A stretch of DNA of 64,000 nucleotides, from the NCBI GenBank assembly GCA_003164895.1, contig PLUL01000064.1, forward strand, positions 48,340-112,339. The letters run 5' to 3'. The notes beneath the pieces were generated by a model. That model had not been told where the DNA came from and did not search any database. It was given only the letters and a program-made list of their open reading frames with translations. Both the position numbers and the translations under genes were made by a program. Below are positions 55,992 to 64,000 of the stretch, one piece after another (positions within the stretch are counted from its first letter, which is position 1; each line of letters starts with the position of its first letter). Origin of the DNA: Bacteroidota bacterium (GTDB taxonomy: Bacteria; Bacteroidota; Bacteroidia; Palsa-948).

Positions 55992-56987
55992 TCAAGAAAT
56001 TATTTTTTTCAGCGCTTCAATCCATTTAGGATTTTCATTTAAACTTTCCACGAGCTGCAGTTTTTCTCCACCGTTTTGTTTGAAAATTTGTTCATACTCA
56101 ACACCAATCTCATAAATAGTTTCCAAGCAATCAGCCACAAATGCAGGGGAGAAGACAAGAATTTTTTTCTTTCCTTCTTTCGCCAACTGCGCTATCACTT
56201 TGTCGCTGTAAGGTTTCAACCAATTGTCATCCAGTCGCGATTGAAAGGCAGAAATATATTTTCCTTCAGGAATGGATAAGCGTTTTACAAGTTCGCGGGT
56301 GGTGAAATAACACGCAGCACGATAACAGAATTTATTTTTTTCTGAAATAACTGAGCAGCAAACATCATTTATCTGGCAATGGTTCGGATAAACTTTTGTG
56401 ATTTGTCTTTCCGGTAGCCCGTGATAACTGAATACAAAAAAATCATATTCATTCATATTGTATTTTCCGGCAACATCTACCAGCGAGTTCAGATAATCTT
56501 CGTTATCATAAAACTTTTCAATGAACTTCAAATTTGTAAAGCCAACTTTTTTTGCAATTCGTTTGACCTCTAAAATACTTGATTCAGTAGAAGATGATGC
56601 CCAGTGCGGATAGAGAGGAATTACAATAATGCTATCTATTTTTTGATCCAACAGTTTTTTGAAGGCAGATTCAATGCTTGGATTTTGGTAACGCATGCCG
56701 AGTTCAACAACATAATTGTTTCCGAGCGATTTCTCAAGCAACTTCTTTTGTTTCACACTGTGTGTAATTAGCGGAGAACCCTCTATTCTCCAGATGTGTT
56801 CATAGAGTTTTGCGGATTTCTTCGCGCGAAACGGAACAATGACAAAATTGACAAGAAAAAATCGTGCGATTGGATTAATGTCAATTACAAATGGATCGTT
56901 AAGAAACTGAGATAAATATTTCCTTACATCTTTTACAGATGGAGAATCGGGCGAACCAAGATTAACAAGCAACACACCTTTTTTCAT
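55992..56987 (-). CDS. hemH: Ferrochelatase
   Basis: A 331-residue enzyme that inserts ferrous iron into protoporphyrin IX, the last step of haem synthesis. ATG 56987 gives the usual MKKGVLLVNLGSPDSP start; the frame upstream to 57038 is unlikely. Signature parts are VVIPLYPHWASSSTES, FSYHGLPERQ with the active histidine, and VFSPAFVADCLETIYEIG with the metal-binding glutamates. The gene is followed by pabB, 44 bp downstream. Cysteines at CQINDVCC are noted, but no cluster can be claimed. Confidence 0.95.
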   Translation of the reverse strand: MKKGVLLVNLGSPDSPSVKDVRKYLSQFLNDPFVIDINPIARFFLVNFVIVPFRAKKSAKLYEHIWRIEGSPLITHSVKQKKLLEKSLGNNYVVELGMRYQNPSIESAFKKLLDQKIDSIIVIPLYPHWASSSTESSILEVKRIAKKVGFTNLKFIEKFYDNEDYLNSLVDVAGKYNMNEYDFFVFSYHGLPERQITKVYPNHCQINDVCCSVISEKNKFCYRAACYFTTRELVKRLSIPEGKYISAFQSRLDDNWLKPYSDKVIAQLAKEGKKKILVFSPAFVADCLETIYEIGVEYEQIFKQNGGEKLQLVESLNENPKWIEALKKIIS

Positions 56988-57056
56988 AAATCTTCGAAAA
57001 ACGAATAGGTACGAAAAATACGAAATATAAATTTCCACTTTTTAATTTCTTTTTTA

Positions 57057-57084
57057 CGTCTGCCGTCTGTCATCTTTCGTCTGC
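57057..57084 (+). repeat. Four heptamers upstream of the M20 peptidase
   Basis: CGTCTGC, CGTCTGT, CATCTTT, CGTCTGC, with a partial fifth (CATTTTT). The array ends 12 bp before a TACGTTTG -7 box. Confidence 0.6.
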
Positions 57085-57095
57085 CATTTTTTTAC

Positions 57096-57103
57096 TACGT
57101 TTG
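57096..57103 (+). promoter_or_regulatory. Possible -7 box (TACGTTTG) for the M20 peptidase operon
   Basis: TAnnTTTG match 22 bp before ATG 57126, leaving a short A-rich leader. No -33 element could be assigned; the heptamer array lies where it would be. Confidence 0.5.
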
Positions 57104-57125
57104 TTCACCTTAAAAAAACAAAACT

Positions 57126-58502
57126 ATGTTCACACAAATTAACTCCTACATCGAAGCCAACAAAGACCGTTTCTTGAATGAGCTTCTTGATCTTTTGCGA
57201 ATTCCATCGGTAAGTGCCGACCCGAAATATAAAAATGATGTTTTGAAAACTGCGGAGGCGATGAAAGAAAAATTAATTGCTGCCGGAGCAGATAAAGTGG
57301 AAATATGTCCGACCCCGGGTTACCCTATTGTGTATGGTGAAAAATTTATTGGTGAAAATCTTCCTACTGTTTTGGTGTACGGGCATTACGATGTTCAGCC
57401 GGCTGATCCGCTCAACTTATGGACATCGCCACCGTTTGAACCTGTAATCAAAGACGGAAATATCTATGCGCGCGGTTCCTGCGATGACAAAGGACAAGTG
57501 TACATGCATGTGAAAGCATTTGAAGCAATGATGAAAACCAATTCGCTACCCTGCAATGTGAAATTCATGATTGAAGGAGAAGAAGAAGTTGGTTCTGAAA
57601 ATCTTGGAGCTTTTGTGAAAGCGAATAAGGAAAAATTAAAAGCTGATGTGGTGATGATCTCTGACACCAGCATTCTCGCGAACAATATTCCTTCCATCAC
57701 CGTTGGTCTGCGCGGACTTTCTTATATGGAAGTGGAAATCACCGGACCAAACCGCGATCTGCATTCCGGAGTTTATGGCGGTGCAGTTGCAAACCCAATA
57801 AATGTTCTTGCTGAAATGATCGCTTCAATGAAAGACAAGAACGGAAAAATTACAATTCCTGGATTTTACAAAGATGTAGAGACAGTAAGCAAAAAAGAAA
57901 GGGCCGAAATGGCAAAAGCTCCTTTTAGTTTGAATGCATACAAAAAAGAATTGCAGATCGGAGACATCCGCGGAGAAAAGGGATATACTGCACCTGAACT
58001 GACTTCCATTCGTCCTACCTTGGATGTGAACGGGATCTGGGGAGGATATCAGGGAGATGGAGCGAAGACCGTTCTTCCTTCAAAAGCGTATGCAAAAATT
58101 TCCATGCGATTGGTTCCGCATCAGAACTCGGAAAAAATTTCAAAACTTTTTGAAAAACATTTCAAGAAGATCGCTCCTAAATCTGTGAAAGTGAAAGTGA
58201 CCAATCTGCATGGCGGAGAAGGATGCGTTACTCCAACTAATTCAGTTGCGTATGCAGCTGCCAGTCAGGCGATGCAGGATACATTCAAGAAAAAACCAAT
58301 TCCCGTTCGTTCGGGTGGAAGTATTCCAATTGTGGCATTGTTCGAGAAGGAATTGAAAATAAAATCTGTGCTGATGGGATTCGGTTTGGATTCGGATGAT
58401 ATTCATTCACCCAACGAGCATTACGGAGTGTTCAATTACTTCAAAGGAATTGAAACGATTCCGCTTTTCTTCAAGTATTATGCTGAAATGAGTAAAAAAT
58501 GA
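57126..58502 (+). CDS. M20-family dipeptidase/metallopeptidase
   Basis: A 458-residue cytosolic zinc peptidase of the CNDP/DapE group. Metal ligands are in VYGHYDVQPADPLNLW (His, first Asp), ARGSCDDKGQVYMHV (bridging Asp) and FMIEGEEEVGSENL (catalytic Glu and ligand Glu). The lid domain spans about 215-350 and the last ligand histidine is in DIHSPNEHYGVFNY. It would cleave dipeptides or carnosine-like substrates. Its TGA overlaps the ATG of the following lipoprotein gene, so the two are coupled although functionally unrelated. Confidence 0.94.
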   Translation: MFTQINSYIEANKDRFLNELLDLLRIPSVSADPKYKNDVLKTAEAMKEKLIAAGADKVEICPTPGYPIVYGEKFIGENLPTVLVYGHYDVQPADPLNLWTSPPFEPVIKDGNIYARGSCDDKGQVYMHVKAFEAMMKTNSLPCNVKFMIEGEEEVGSENLGAFVKANKEKLKADVVMISDTSILANNIPSITVGLRGLSYMEVEITGPNRDLHSGVYGGAVANPINVLAEMIASMKDKNGKITIPGFYKDVETVSKKERAEMAKAPFSLNAYKKELQIGDIRGEKGYTAPELTSIRPTLDVNGIWGGYQGDGAKTVLPSKAYAKISMRLVPHQNSEKISKLFEKHFKKIAPKSVKVKVTNLHGGEGCVTPTNSVAYAAASQAMQDTFKKKPIPVRSGGSIPIVALFEKELKIKSVLMGFGLDSDDIHSPNEHYGVFNYFKGIETIPLFFKYYAEMSKK

Positions 58503-58963
58503 AAAACCGACTATTAGCTATCAGCTATTGGCTATTAGCTATTAGCTTTTTCTCTTGTAAAGAACTTCAGCCGGTGACCATCGGCGGAGTAAACAATGTG
58601 AAGGTTATCAATATTTCCAAGGAGGGAATCGAACTCGATTTCGACATGAAAATTAATAATCCGAATTCTGTGGGAGTTTCTGTTTATCCTTCTTCGTTCG
58701 ATGCAAACCTGGGCGGCATCAGTGTGGGGAAAATAAAACTTGCAAAGAGAACGAGAATCAAAGCAAAAGGCGAACACACGTCCACGTTTCATATCAAATC
58801 TGATTTTTCAAAATTGAATCTAACCGATATTGCAGGTGTTGTTCCAATGATTCTTTCTAAACGAGCCGATATTTCCCTGAAAGGAAATCTCAGAGTGGGG
58901 AAATTATTTTACAAGCAGAAATTTCCGGTTGAGTTGAATAAAACTATTCCGCTATCGAAATAG
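58499..58963 (+). CDS. LEA type 2-like lipoprotein with repeat-encoded signal peptide
   Basis: A 154-residue lipoprotein with Cys20 in the lipobox FFSC. The mature part is a single LEA_2 (LEA14-like) beta-sandwich: VKVINISKEGIELDFDMKIN, NPNSVGVSVYPSSFDANLGG and a last strand KLFYKQKFPVELNKTIPL. LEA_2 domains in bacteria are of unclear function. The signal core LLAISYWLLAIS is entirely encoded by five CTATTAG-like heptamers at 58511-58545. Starts inside the M20 peptidase stop (ATGA). Confidence 0.85.
   Translation: MKNRLLAISYWLLAISFFSCKELQPVTIGGVNNVKVINISKEGIELDFDMKINNPNSVGVSVYPSSFDANLGGISVGKIKLAKRTRIKAKGEHTSTFHIKSDFSKLNLTDIAGVVPMILSKRADISLKGNLRVGKLFYKQKFPVELNKTIPLSK
58511..58545 (+). repeat. 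Heptamer array (CTATTAG x5) encoding a lipoprotein signal core
   Basis: CTATTAG, CTATCAG, CTATTGG, CTATTAG, CTATTAG. It is read as LLAISYW, a seven-residue cycle, giving the whole hydrophobic core of the signal peptide. Confidence 0.88.
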
Positions 58964-59019
58964 TTTTTTGTTCTTTTCTATTTACAACGGTGAACAAAAT
59001 TTAATTTTCAAATCCCCCT

Positions 59020-61023
59020 ATGCCCAACCTCCTCATTCACGAATCAAGTCCTTATCTTCTTCAACATGCAAACAATCCGGTGGATTGGTTTTCGTGGAGC
59101 GATGAAGCATGGACAAAAGCAAAAACTGAAAACAAACTCGTGCTGATCAGCATCGGATATTCTGCTTGTCATTGGTGCCACGTGATGGAGCACGAAAGTT
59201 TTGAAGATGATACCGTAGCAAAAATTATGAACGAATATTTTATCTGCATCAAAGTGGACCGCGAGCAGCGCCCGGATGTGGATCAGGTGTACATGACCGC
59301 GGTGCAACTGATGAGCGGAAGCGGTGGCTGGCCGTTGAATTGTTTTACGCTTCCCGATGGGAGACCAATTTACGGTGGAACCTATTTTCCTAAAGATATC
59401 TGGATAAAAACGTTGCTCACACTTGCCGATGTTTATAATGATGATCCTGAAAAAGTGTTGAAGTATGCCGAAGAACTTACCGGTGCGGTGAAGAACAGCG
59501 AACTTGTTCCTGCATTTGTAGAAAAACAAAAATTCACTTCTGCTATTTTAAAAGAGTGTGTCGAGAACTGGACGAAGCGTTTTGATAACCGCGAAGGCGG
59601 ACCGATGAAGGCGCCAAAGTTTCCACTGCCGAATAATTACCAATTCCTTTTACGGCATTATTTTTTTACAAAAGATAGTTCCTTATTAAAACACATCCAT
59701 CTTACTCTTGAGAAGATGGCTTACGGAGGAATTTACGATCAGATAGGAGGAGGATTTGCTCGCTATTCCACGGATGCAGAATGGAAAGCTCCACACTTTG
59801 AAAAAATGCTTTACGATAATGCGCAGTTGGTTTCGCTTTATTGCGAAGCGTACCAGTTCAATAAGAATCCGCTTTATAAAAATATTGTGTTCGAAACGTT
59901 GGAATTCATTCAGCGAGAAATGACTTCGCCCGAAGGAACATTTTATTCTGCATTGGACGCGGATTCGGAAGGTGAAGAGGGAAAGTATTATGTGTGGACG
60001 GTGGATGAGCTCAAAAAAATTCTTGATGATGATCTGAAACTCTTTGCGGATTATTTCAATGTGAATGAAATTGGTCATTGGGAAGAAGAGAATTATATTT
60101 TACTCCGAAAACAATCGGATGAAGAAATTGCCAAACGTTTTGGAATAAGTGCGGATGTATTGCAGAAAAAGATTTTAGAATTAAAAACGAAAGTTCTTGC
60201 TATACGCGAAATGAGGATAAAACCCGGACTTGACAATAAAATTCTCACTTCTTGGAATTCTCTGATGATTAAAGGATATGCAGATGCGTATTCTGTTTTT
60301 CATGAAAAAGAATTTCTGAACTCAGCTTTGAAAGCTGGCAATTACATTCTTGAAAATCTTTCGAGGGAAGATGGCGGATTGAATCGCACAAAAAACATAA
60401 ACGGATTTCTGGAAGACTATGCTTTCACCATTGAAGCGTTCATTTCTCTTTATCAGGTTACGTTTGATGAAAAATGGCTGAACAAAGCAAAATCGCTTTT
60501 AGAATATTCTCAGGCACATTTTCACGACTCATCTTCAGCAATGTTTTATTTTACTTCCGACCTAGACACTGCACTCATTGCTCGTAAGATGGAAGTGCAG
60601 GACAATGTGATCCCTTCTTCCAATTCAACTATGGCGCGTTCGCTTTTCTATCTTGGAAAATATTTTGACGAACAAAAATATTTGGAACTTAGCGAGAAGA
60701 TGCTGATGCAGGTTCAGGAGGGAATTCCTCAATATGGTTCCGCGTATTCCAACTGGGCGATGCTGATGCAGCACTTTCTCTATCCTTTTTACGAGATTGC
60801 AATTGTTGGCAACTCTGTTGATGAAAAAAGAAAACAGCTCTCAGAACATTACATTCCTAATGCGATTTTTACAGGAACGAAAACTCCGAGTAAATTATTT
60901 TTGCTTCAGGACAAGATTATTGAAGGCAAGACATTAATTTACGTATGTGAAAACAAAACATGCAAACTGCCGACAGAAAATATCAGCGATGCCTTGGGAC
61001 AATTAGAGTATCAAAAATTATAG
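59020..61023 (+). CDS. Thioredoxin-like DUF255 protein (YyaL/SPATA20 family)
   Basis: A 667-residue protein. The N-terminal thioredoxin-like domain has [18 protein letters not shown] and [17 protein letters not shown] with a CxxC at the active-site position, then [10 protein letters not shown]. An (alpha/alpha)6-like barrel with [36 protein letters not shown] and [17 protein letters not shown] follows, related to N-acylglucosamine epimerases. Function in bacteria is unknown. Its stop codon TAG at 61021-61023 touches the heptamer array used by the next gene. Confidence 0.9.
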   Translation: MPNLLIHESSPYLLQHANNPVDWFSWSDEAWTKAKTENKLVLISIGYSACHWCHVMEHESFEDDTVAKIMNEYFICIKVDREQRPDVDQVYMTAVQLMSGSGGWPLNCFTLPDGRPIYGGTYFPKDIWIKTLLTLADVYNDDPEKVLKYAEELTGAVKNSELVPAFVEKQKFTSAILKECVENWTKRFDNREGGPMKAPKFPLPNNYQFLLRHYFFTKDSSLLKHIHLTLEKMAYGGIYDQIGGGFARYSTDAEWKAPHFEKMLYDNAQLVSLYCEAYQFNKNPLYKNIVFETLEFIQREMTSPEGTFYSALDADSEGEEGKYYVWTVDELKKILDDDLKLFADYFNVNEIGHWEEENYILLRKQSDEEIAKRFGISADVLQKKILELKTKVLAIREMRIKPGLDNKILTSWNSLMIKGYADAYSVFHEKEFLNSALKAGNYILENLSREDGGLNRTKNINGFLEDYAFTIEAFISLYQVTFDEKWLNKAKSLLEYSQAHFHDSSSAMFYFTSDLDTALIARKMEVQDNVIPSSNSTMARSLFYLGKYFDEQKYLELSEKMLMQVQEGIPQYGSAYSNWAMLMQHFLYPFYEIAIVGNSVDEKRKQLSEHYIPNAIFTGTKTPSKLFLLQDKIIEGKTLIYVCENKTCKLPTENISDALGQLEYQKL

Positions 61024-62006
61024 CTATTGGCTATTGGCTATTGGCTAATAGCTTTTCATTTTCACAAGTATTTACTCCGCCTCCTTCCGGAATAGTGTTG
61101 CCCGAACCTGTATTTAATAAAACATTCATCAAGCAGAATAAAATTAAATCTGTCAAAGCGAGCGTAGTGGATAAACCCGATGGAGAAATAATCCGAGATA
61201 AAGGACTGGCAGAAAATTTTCTTTTTGACAAAGAAGGAAACCTTACTCGGCATTATTATAACGAGATAACTTCTCTGGCGAAAACAGAAATTGAAGTACC
61301 CGCTGTGTACAGGAGGGGACGAGTGGTGAAAAAAAGCTCTACAAAAGTTAATTATGAATATCAATACGATACGCTCGGAACGGAATATGTTTATACTTCA
61401 AATGGATATTTGAAAATGAAACGCGTGTGTATTGGAGATTTTTTTAATACAACGTATTATGAATATTTTGGTGACGGGTTGGTGAGTCGCCAAACGCTTT
61501 GCAAGGAAACTAACATTGCAAAAAAAGGGGAACCTTTCAAACTCGGAGTGCAAACCATTATTTCGGATGAGAAATTTGAATATGAAAATCTTACCCCGAC
61601 CCAGATCAAAAAGAAATTCCTGAACGATGAAGGCAAGCCGTACAAGCAGGGAATTTTGAATTATGCCAACGGAAAATTAATGGATGAGAACTACGAATTC
61701 GTGGTTGGATTCATCCGCTCGGGAACAACGTATAAATACGATGCCAATAACCGGCTCATTGAAAAACTGACTACCGATAATTCCAGCGGCAACAACACGG
61801 ATAAGGTTACTTATGAATATGATGGCAGCGGAAATATTCTGAAAGAAAAGAAATTCAAGAACGGAGTGCAGACGGATGAAAAAATATTTCTCTACGAACA
61901 AACTTCCCCGATAAATCCTGCAACAAAACTTTTGACCTCACAAGCCGACCGGCAGATACAGAAAGAAAGCATTAAGATTGTGAAGTATGAGTATGGGTTT
62001 TATTAG
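60960..62006 (+). CDS. Exported YD-repeat-like protein, start unclear
   Basis: A 348-residue frame (from the only in-frame ATG, 64 bp inside the preceding gene). The true N-terminus is doubtful: a signal-peptide-like segment [15 protein letters not shown] is encoded by the heptamer array at 61024-61051, but no ATG, GTG or TTG precedes it at a normal distance. The mature part has scattered YD-like pairs: [34 protein letters not shown] and [14 protein letters not shown], as in RHS-type beta-structures but with few repeats. It may be a cell-surface or periplasmic protein. Function unknown. Confidence 0.65.
   Translation: MQTADRKYQRCLGTIRVSKIIAIGYWLLANSFSFSQVFTPPPSGIVLPEPVFNKTFIKQNKIKSVKASVVDKPDGEIIRDKGLAENFLFDKEGNLTRHYYNEITSLAKTEIEVPAVYRRGRVVKKSSTKVNYEYQYDTLGTEYVYTSNGYLKMKRVCIGDFFNTTYYEYFGDGLVSRQTLCKETNIAKKGEPFKLGVQTIISDEKFEYENLTPTQIKKKFLNDEGKPYKQGILNYANGKLMDENYEFVVGFIRSGTTYKYDANNRLIEKLTTDNSSGNNTDKVTYEYDGSGNILKEKKFKNGVQTDEKIFLYEQTSPINPATKLLTSQADRQIQKESIKIVKYEYGFY
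61024..61051 (+). repeat. Heptamer array (CTATTGG x3 + CTAATAG) at a gene junction
   Basis: Three CTATTGG copies plus CTAATAG, the same heptamer family as at 58511. It begins right after the DUF255 stop and encodes the signal core of the next protein in the same reading phase as the LEA lipoprotein (YWLLA). Confidence 0.85.
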
Positions 62007-62011
62007 ACTTT

Positions 62012-62341
62012 TTACATTCCATTAAGGGTGGATATAAACGAGCCGTACAAGCCAATCATGGCACCGATATCATTTCTTTTCATTGTTGTTTTTGTAGCAA
62101 GTCCAAACATTTTTTCTTCCTCATCATAAATTATTTGATAACCCATTTTCTTATCTTCGGGTTCCTCATCTAGCACTAACCAGTATTTTTTTACTTTTTC
62201 ATTCCATGCAGTGACGTAGTCAATCAAAGTAGGGGTCACTAAATGTTTCAAAATATTATCTTTTGTTATTCCATGCCAATTGTCAATATCATTATTCTGT
62301 ATCTCTAATAAAATAATTTTTTTGAGTTCTTCACTTGTCAT
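62012..62341 (-). CDS. Hypothetical acidic protein
   Basis: A 109-residue soluble protein, MTSEELKKIILLEIQNNDID at the start. The middle has a helix with HLVTPTLIDYVTAWNEKVKK and then YWLVLDEEPEDKKMGYQIIY, reminiscent of small immunity-like folds, but I do not recognise a family. It follows rpiB by 13 bp on the same strand and probably shares its transcript. The convergent neighbour ends 5 bp away. Confidence 0.55.
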   Translation of the reverse strand: MTSEELKKIILLEIQNNDIDNWHGITKDNILKHLVTPTLIDYVTAWNEKVKKYWLVLDEEPEDKKMGYQIIYDEEEKMFGLATKTTMKRNDIGAMIGLYGSFISTLNGM

Positions 62342-62354
62342 TTAATGGAAAGTA

Positions 62355-62783
62355 TTAGCAGGAAATCTTATTCACTCTTCCTTCATGTCTTCCTCCCTCA
62401 AACGGAGTGGAGAGAAAAACATCCACACATTTTTTTGCTTCGGCTTCTTCAATAAAGCGCGCAGGCAGGGTGAGAATATTTGCATCATTGTGCTGGCGCG
62501 CGAGTTTTGCAATTTCAGCAGTCCAGCAAAGCGCTGAGCGAATTCCCTGGTGTTTGTTGGCGGTCATGTTGATGCCGTTTCCGCTCCCGCACATGAGCAA
62601 ACCAAGATCCACTTCTTTTTTTTCTACTGCATTGGCAACCGGATGTGCGTAATCCGGATAGTCCACACTTTGCTCGGAGGAAGGACCGAAGTCTTTCACT
62701 TCATGTCCTTGCTCCTGCAAATATTTTTTCAGTTTCTCTTTCAGGGAAAACCCTGCGTGGTCGGCACCGATTGCTATTTTCAT
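62355..62783 (-). CDS. rpiB: Ribose 5-phosphate isomerase B
   Basis: A 142-residue RpiB/LacAB-type isomerase interconverting ribulose and ribose 5-phosphate in the pentose-phosphate pathway. GADHAGFSLKEKLKKYL at the start, the catalytic cysteine in LLMCGSGNGINMTANK and LPARFIEEAEA near the end are clear. Its ATG overlaps the hmgA stop as ATGA, so the two are translationally coupled, an unexpected pairing of sugar-phosphate and tyrosine catabolism. Confidence 0.94.
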   Translation of the reverse strand: MKIAIGADHAGFSLKEKLKKYLQEQGHEVKDFGPSSEQSVDYPDYAHPVANAVEKKEVDLGLLMCGSGNGINMTANKHQGIRSALCWTAEIAKLARQHNDANILTLPARFIEEAEAKKCVDVFLSTPFEGGRHEGRVNKISC

Positions 62784-63949
62784 TCTACCCAGGATTTATA
62801 ATATTTCCCATCATCAATTTTCATCGCAGCTTCGGTTATCATCAGCGGACGGAACGTGTCCACCATCACGGCAAGTTCCTGTGTTTCTTTTTGTCCGATG
62901 CTGCGTTCCATGGCACCCGGTGCTGGACCGTGAGGAATTCCTTTCGGATGCAACGTGATATGTCCTTCTTCAATATTATTTCTGCTCATGAAATCTCCGG
63001 CAACGTAATACAACACTTCATCGCTGTCGATGTTGCTGTGATTATACGGTGCGGGAACCGCTTTCGGATGATAATCATACAAACGCGGAACAAACGAGCA
63101 AACCACATACGAATTGGTTTCAAAAGTCTGGTGAACAGGAGGCGGTTGATGCACACGCCCTGTTATCGGTTCAAAGTTGTGAATTGAAAATCCATAGGGG
63201 AAATTATATCCGTCCCAACCTACCACATCAAACGGATGAGAAGCATACACCACTTCATGGATCATTCCTTCTTTTTTTATTTTCATTAGGAAACTTCCTT
63301 TGCGGTCGAAGGTCTCTAAATTTTTCGGAAGTTTCAGATCGCGTTCGCAGAAGGGAGAATGTTCCAGCAACTGACCAAAATGATTTCTGTATCGCTTCGG
63401 AGTATAAATTGGAGAAAAGGATTCGAGATACAGGATACGATTTTCTTTTGTGTCGAAATCCATCTGGTAGATCATTCCGCGTGGAATGATGAGATAATCT
63501 CCGCCTATAAAATTTATATTGCCGACAAATGTGCGCAGCGTGCCGGTTCCTTTGTGAATGAAAAGCATTTCATCGGCATCGGCATTCTTGTAAAAATAAT
63601 TCCGGAAAGATTTTCGCGGAGCTGCAAGCCCTAGATACACATCGCTGTTGACAAGAAGCGGCGTTCTGCTCTCTAGAAAATCATCTTTCGGTTCAACTTT
63701 AAATCCTGCCAGCTGCATTGCTTTTATATTTTTCTTAACGGCGATCTTTGGTTCTACACTATAGGATTTTACAATTTCTTTTACCATTGTCGGACGGTGA
63801 ACGTGATAAAGCAGAGAAGACATTCCTGCAAAACCTTCCGTGCCGAACAATTGTTCGTAATAATATGGATGGTTTTTCTTTCCTTTCGGATTAGAAAACT
63901 GCACGTGGCGCTTCTGAGGAAACTTTCCGAGTTTATGATAAATAGGCAT
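62780..63949 (-). CDS. hmgA: Homogentisate 1,2-dioxygenase
   Basis: A 389-residue cupin enzyme that opens the ring of homogentisate with O2 in phenylalanine/tyrosine breakdown. Family segments are SSLLYHVHRPT, DEMLFIHKGTG, LIIPRGMIYQM, VGWDGYNFPYGFSIHNFEPI, HQPPPVHQTFETNSYVVC, and HPKGIPHGPAPGA; the iron-binding His/Glu set is in the last two regions. It is slightly shorter than the roughly 440-residue proteobacterial enzyme, as usual for Bacteroidota. Complete at both ends. No other tyrosine-pathway gene is in the window. A TAAATTCG sequence about 30 bp upstream is a near match to a -7 box. Confidence 0.94.
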   Translation of the reverse strand: MPIYHKLGKFPQKRHVQFSNPKGKKNHPYYYEQLFGTEGFAGMSSLLYHVHRPTMVKEIVKSYSVEPKIAVKKNIKAMQLAGFKVEPKDDFLESRTPLLVNSDVYLGLAAPRKSFRNYFYKNADADEMLFIHKGTGTLRTFVGNINFIGGDYLIIPRGMIYQMDFDTKENRILYLESFSPIYTPKRYRNHFGQLLEHSPFCERDLKLPKNLETFDRKGSFLMKIKKEGMIHEVVYASHPFDVVGWDGYNFPYGFSIHNFEPITGRVHQPPPVHQTFETNSYVVCSFVPRLYDYHPKAVPAPYNHSNIDSDEVLYYVAGDFMSRNNIEEGHITLHPKGIPHGPAPGAMERSIGQKETQELAVMVDTFRPLMITEAAMKIDDGKYYKSWVE

Positions 63950-64000
63950 GGGGATAATTTTTAGAGTACGAATTTACGAATTATAAATTCTTTGCAGTCT

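Overview
The window is 64 kb of low-GC DNA from a member of the Bacteroidota. Support comes from three type IX secretion (T9SS) sorting domains, the gliding lipoprotein GldH next to RicT, a DUF2795 protein, an IPExxxVDY-family protein beside pyruvate kinase, two TonB-dependent receptors with carboxypeptidase-like N-termini, and recurrent TAnnTTTG -7 boxes. Fatty-acid beta-oxidation, homogentisate dioxygenase and ferrochelatase suggest an aerobic, free-living heterotroph. Genus cannot be told from this window. I see no rRNA, tRNA, CRISPR array, transposase or phage gene.

Layout. 1-4.4 kb: arginase, ArgS and two exported proteins. 4.5-13.7 kb: a beta-oxidation locus (acyl-CoA synthetase and FadN-type enzyme, then thiolase and acyl-CoA dehydrogenase), split by a zinc-ribbon PD-(D/E)XK protein and a membrane metallophosphoesterase. 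13.7-24.8 kb: mixed genes, including a channel-like two-TM protein, O-methyltransferase, SWIB protein, T9SS cargo, FtsK, LolA, DUF2795, cobalamin adenosyltransferase, a MacB-type ATPase and an asparaginase-family hydrolase. 25.2-28.9 kb: T9SS lamin-tail protein and a TonB-dependent receptor. 29.0-33.7 kb: a 1317-residue Pls/PosA-like non-ribosomal peptide synthetase divergent from a phosphopantetheinyl transferase. 33.8-38.6 kb: sigma-54 activator, TsaB, and a HlyD/TolC export pair. 38.7-46.7 kb: a giant SprB-repeat adhesin, a second TonB receptor and a thioester-reductase-like SDR. 47-53 kb: RicT, GldH, LutB, TrpS, IPExxxVDY, Pyk. 53-64 kb: TilS, PabB, HemH, M20 peptidase, LEA lipoprotein, DUF255 protein, YD-repeat-like protein, RpiB, HmgA.

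Two things stand out. (1) The synthetase plus its private-looking PPTase has the A-T-(2TM + beta-helix)x3 plan and the length of epsilon-poly-lysine synthetase, and a hand-read pocket resembles ornithine/lysine domains, so it may make an isopeptide-linked basic homopolymer. (2) At least twelve short tandem arrays with a period of exactly 7 bp, each of different or related unit sequence, sit inside housekeeping enzymes, just before start codons, or in signal-peptide segments, where they encode the hydrophobic core. A second, 9-bp-period family (GATTACACC-like) lies only between genes.

Other signals: a 44-bp perfect palindrome containing a stop codon, a four-unit block duplication in the SprB adhesin, three convergent gene pairs sharing one TTAA as both stops, and two -7 boxes so close to ATG that the mRNAs could be leaderless.
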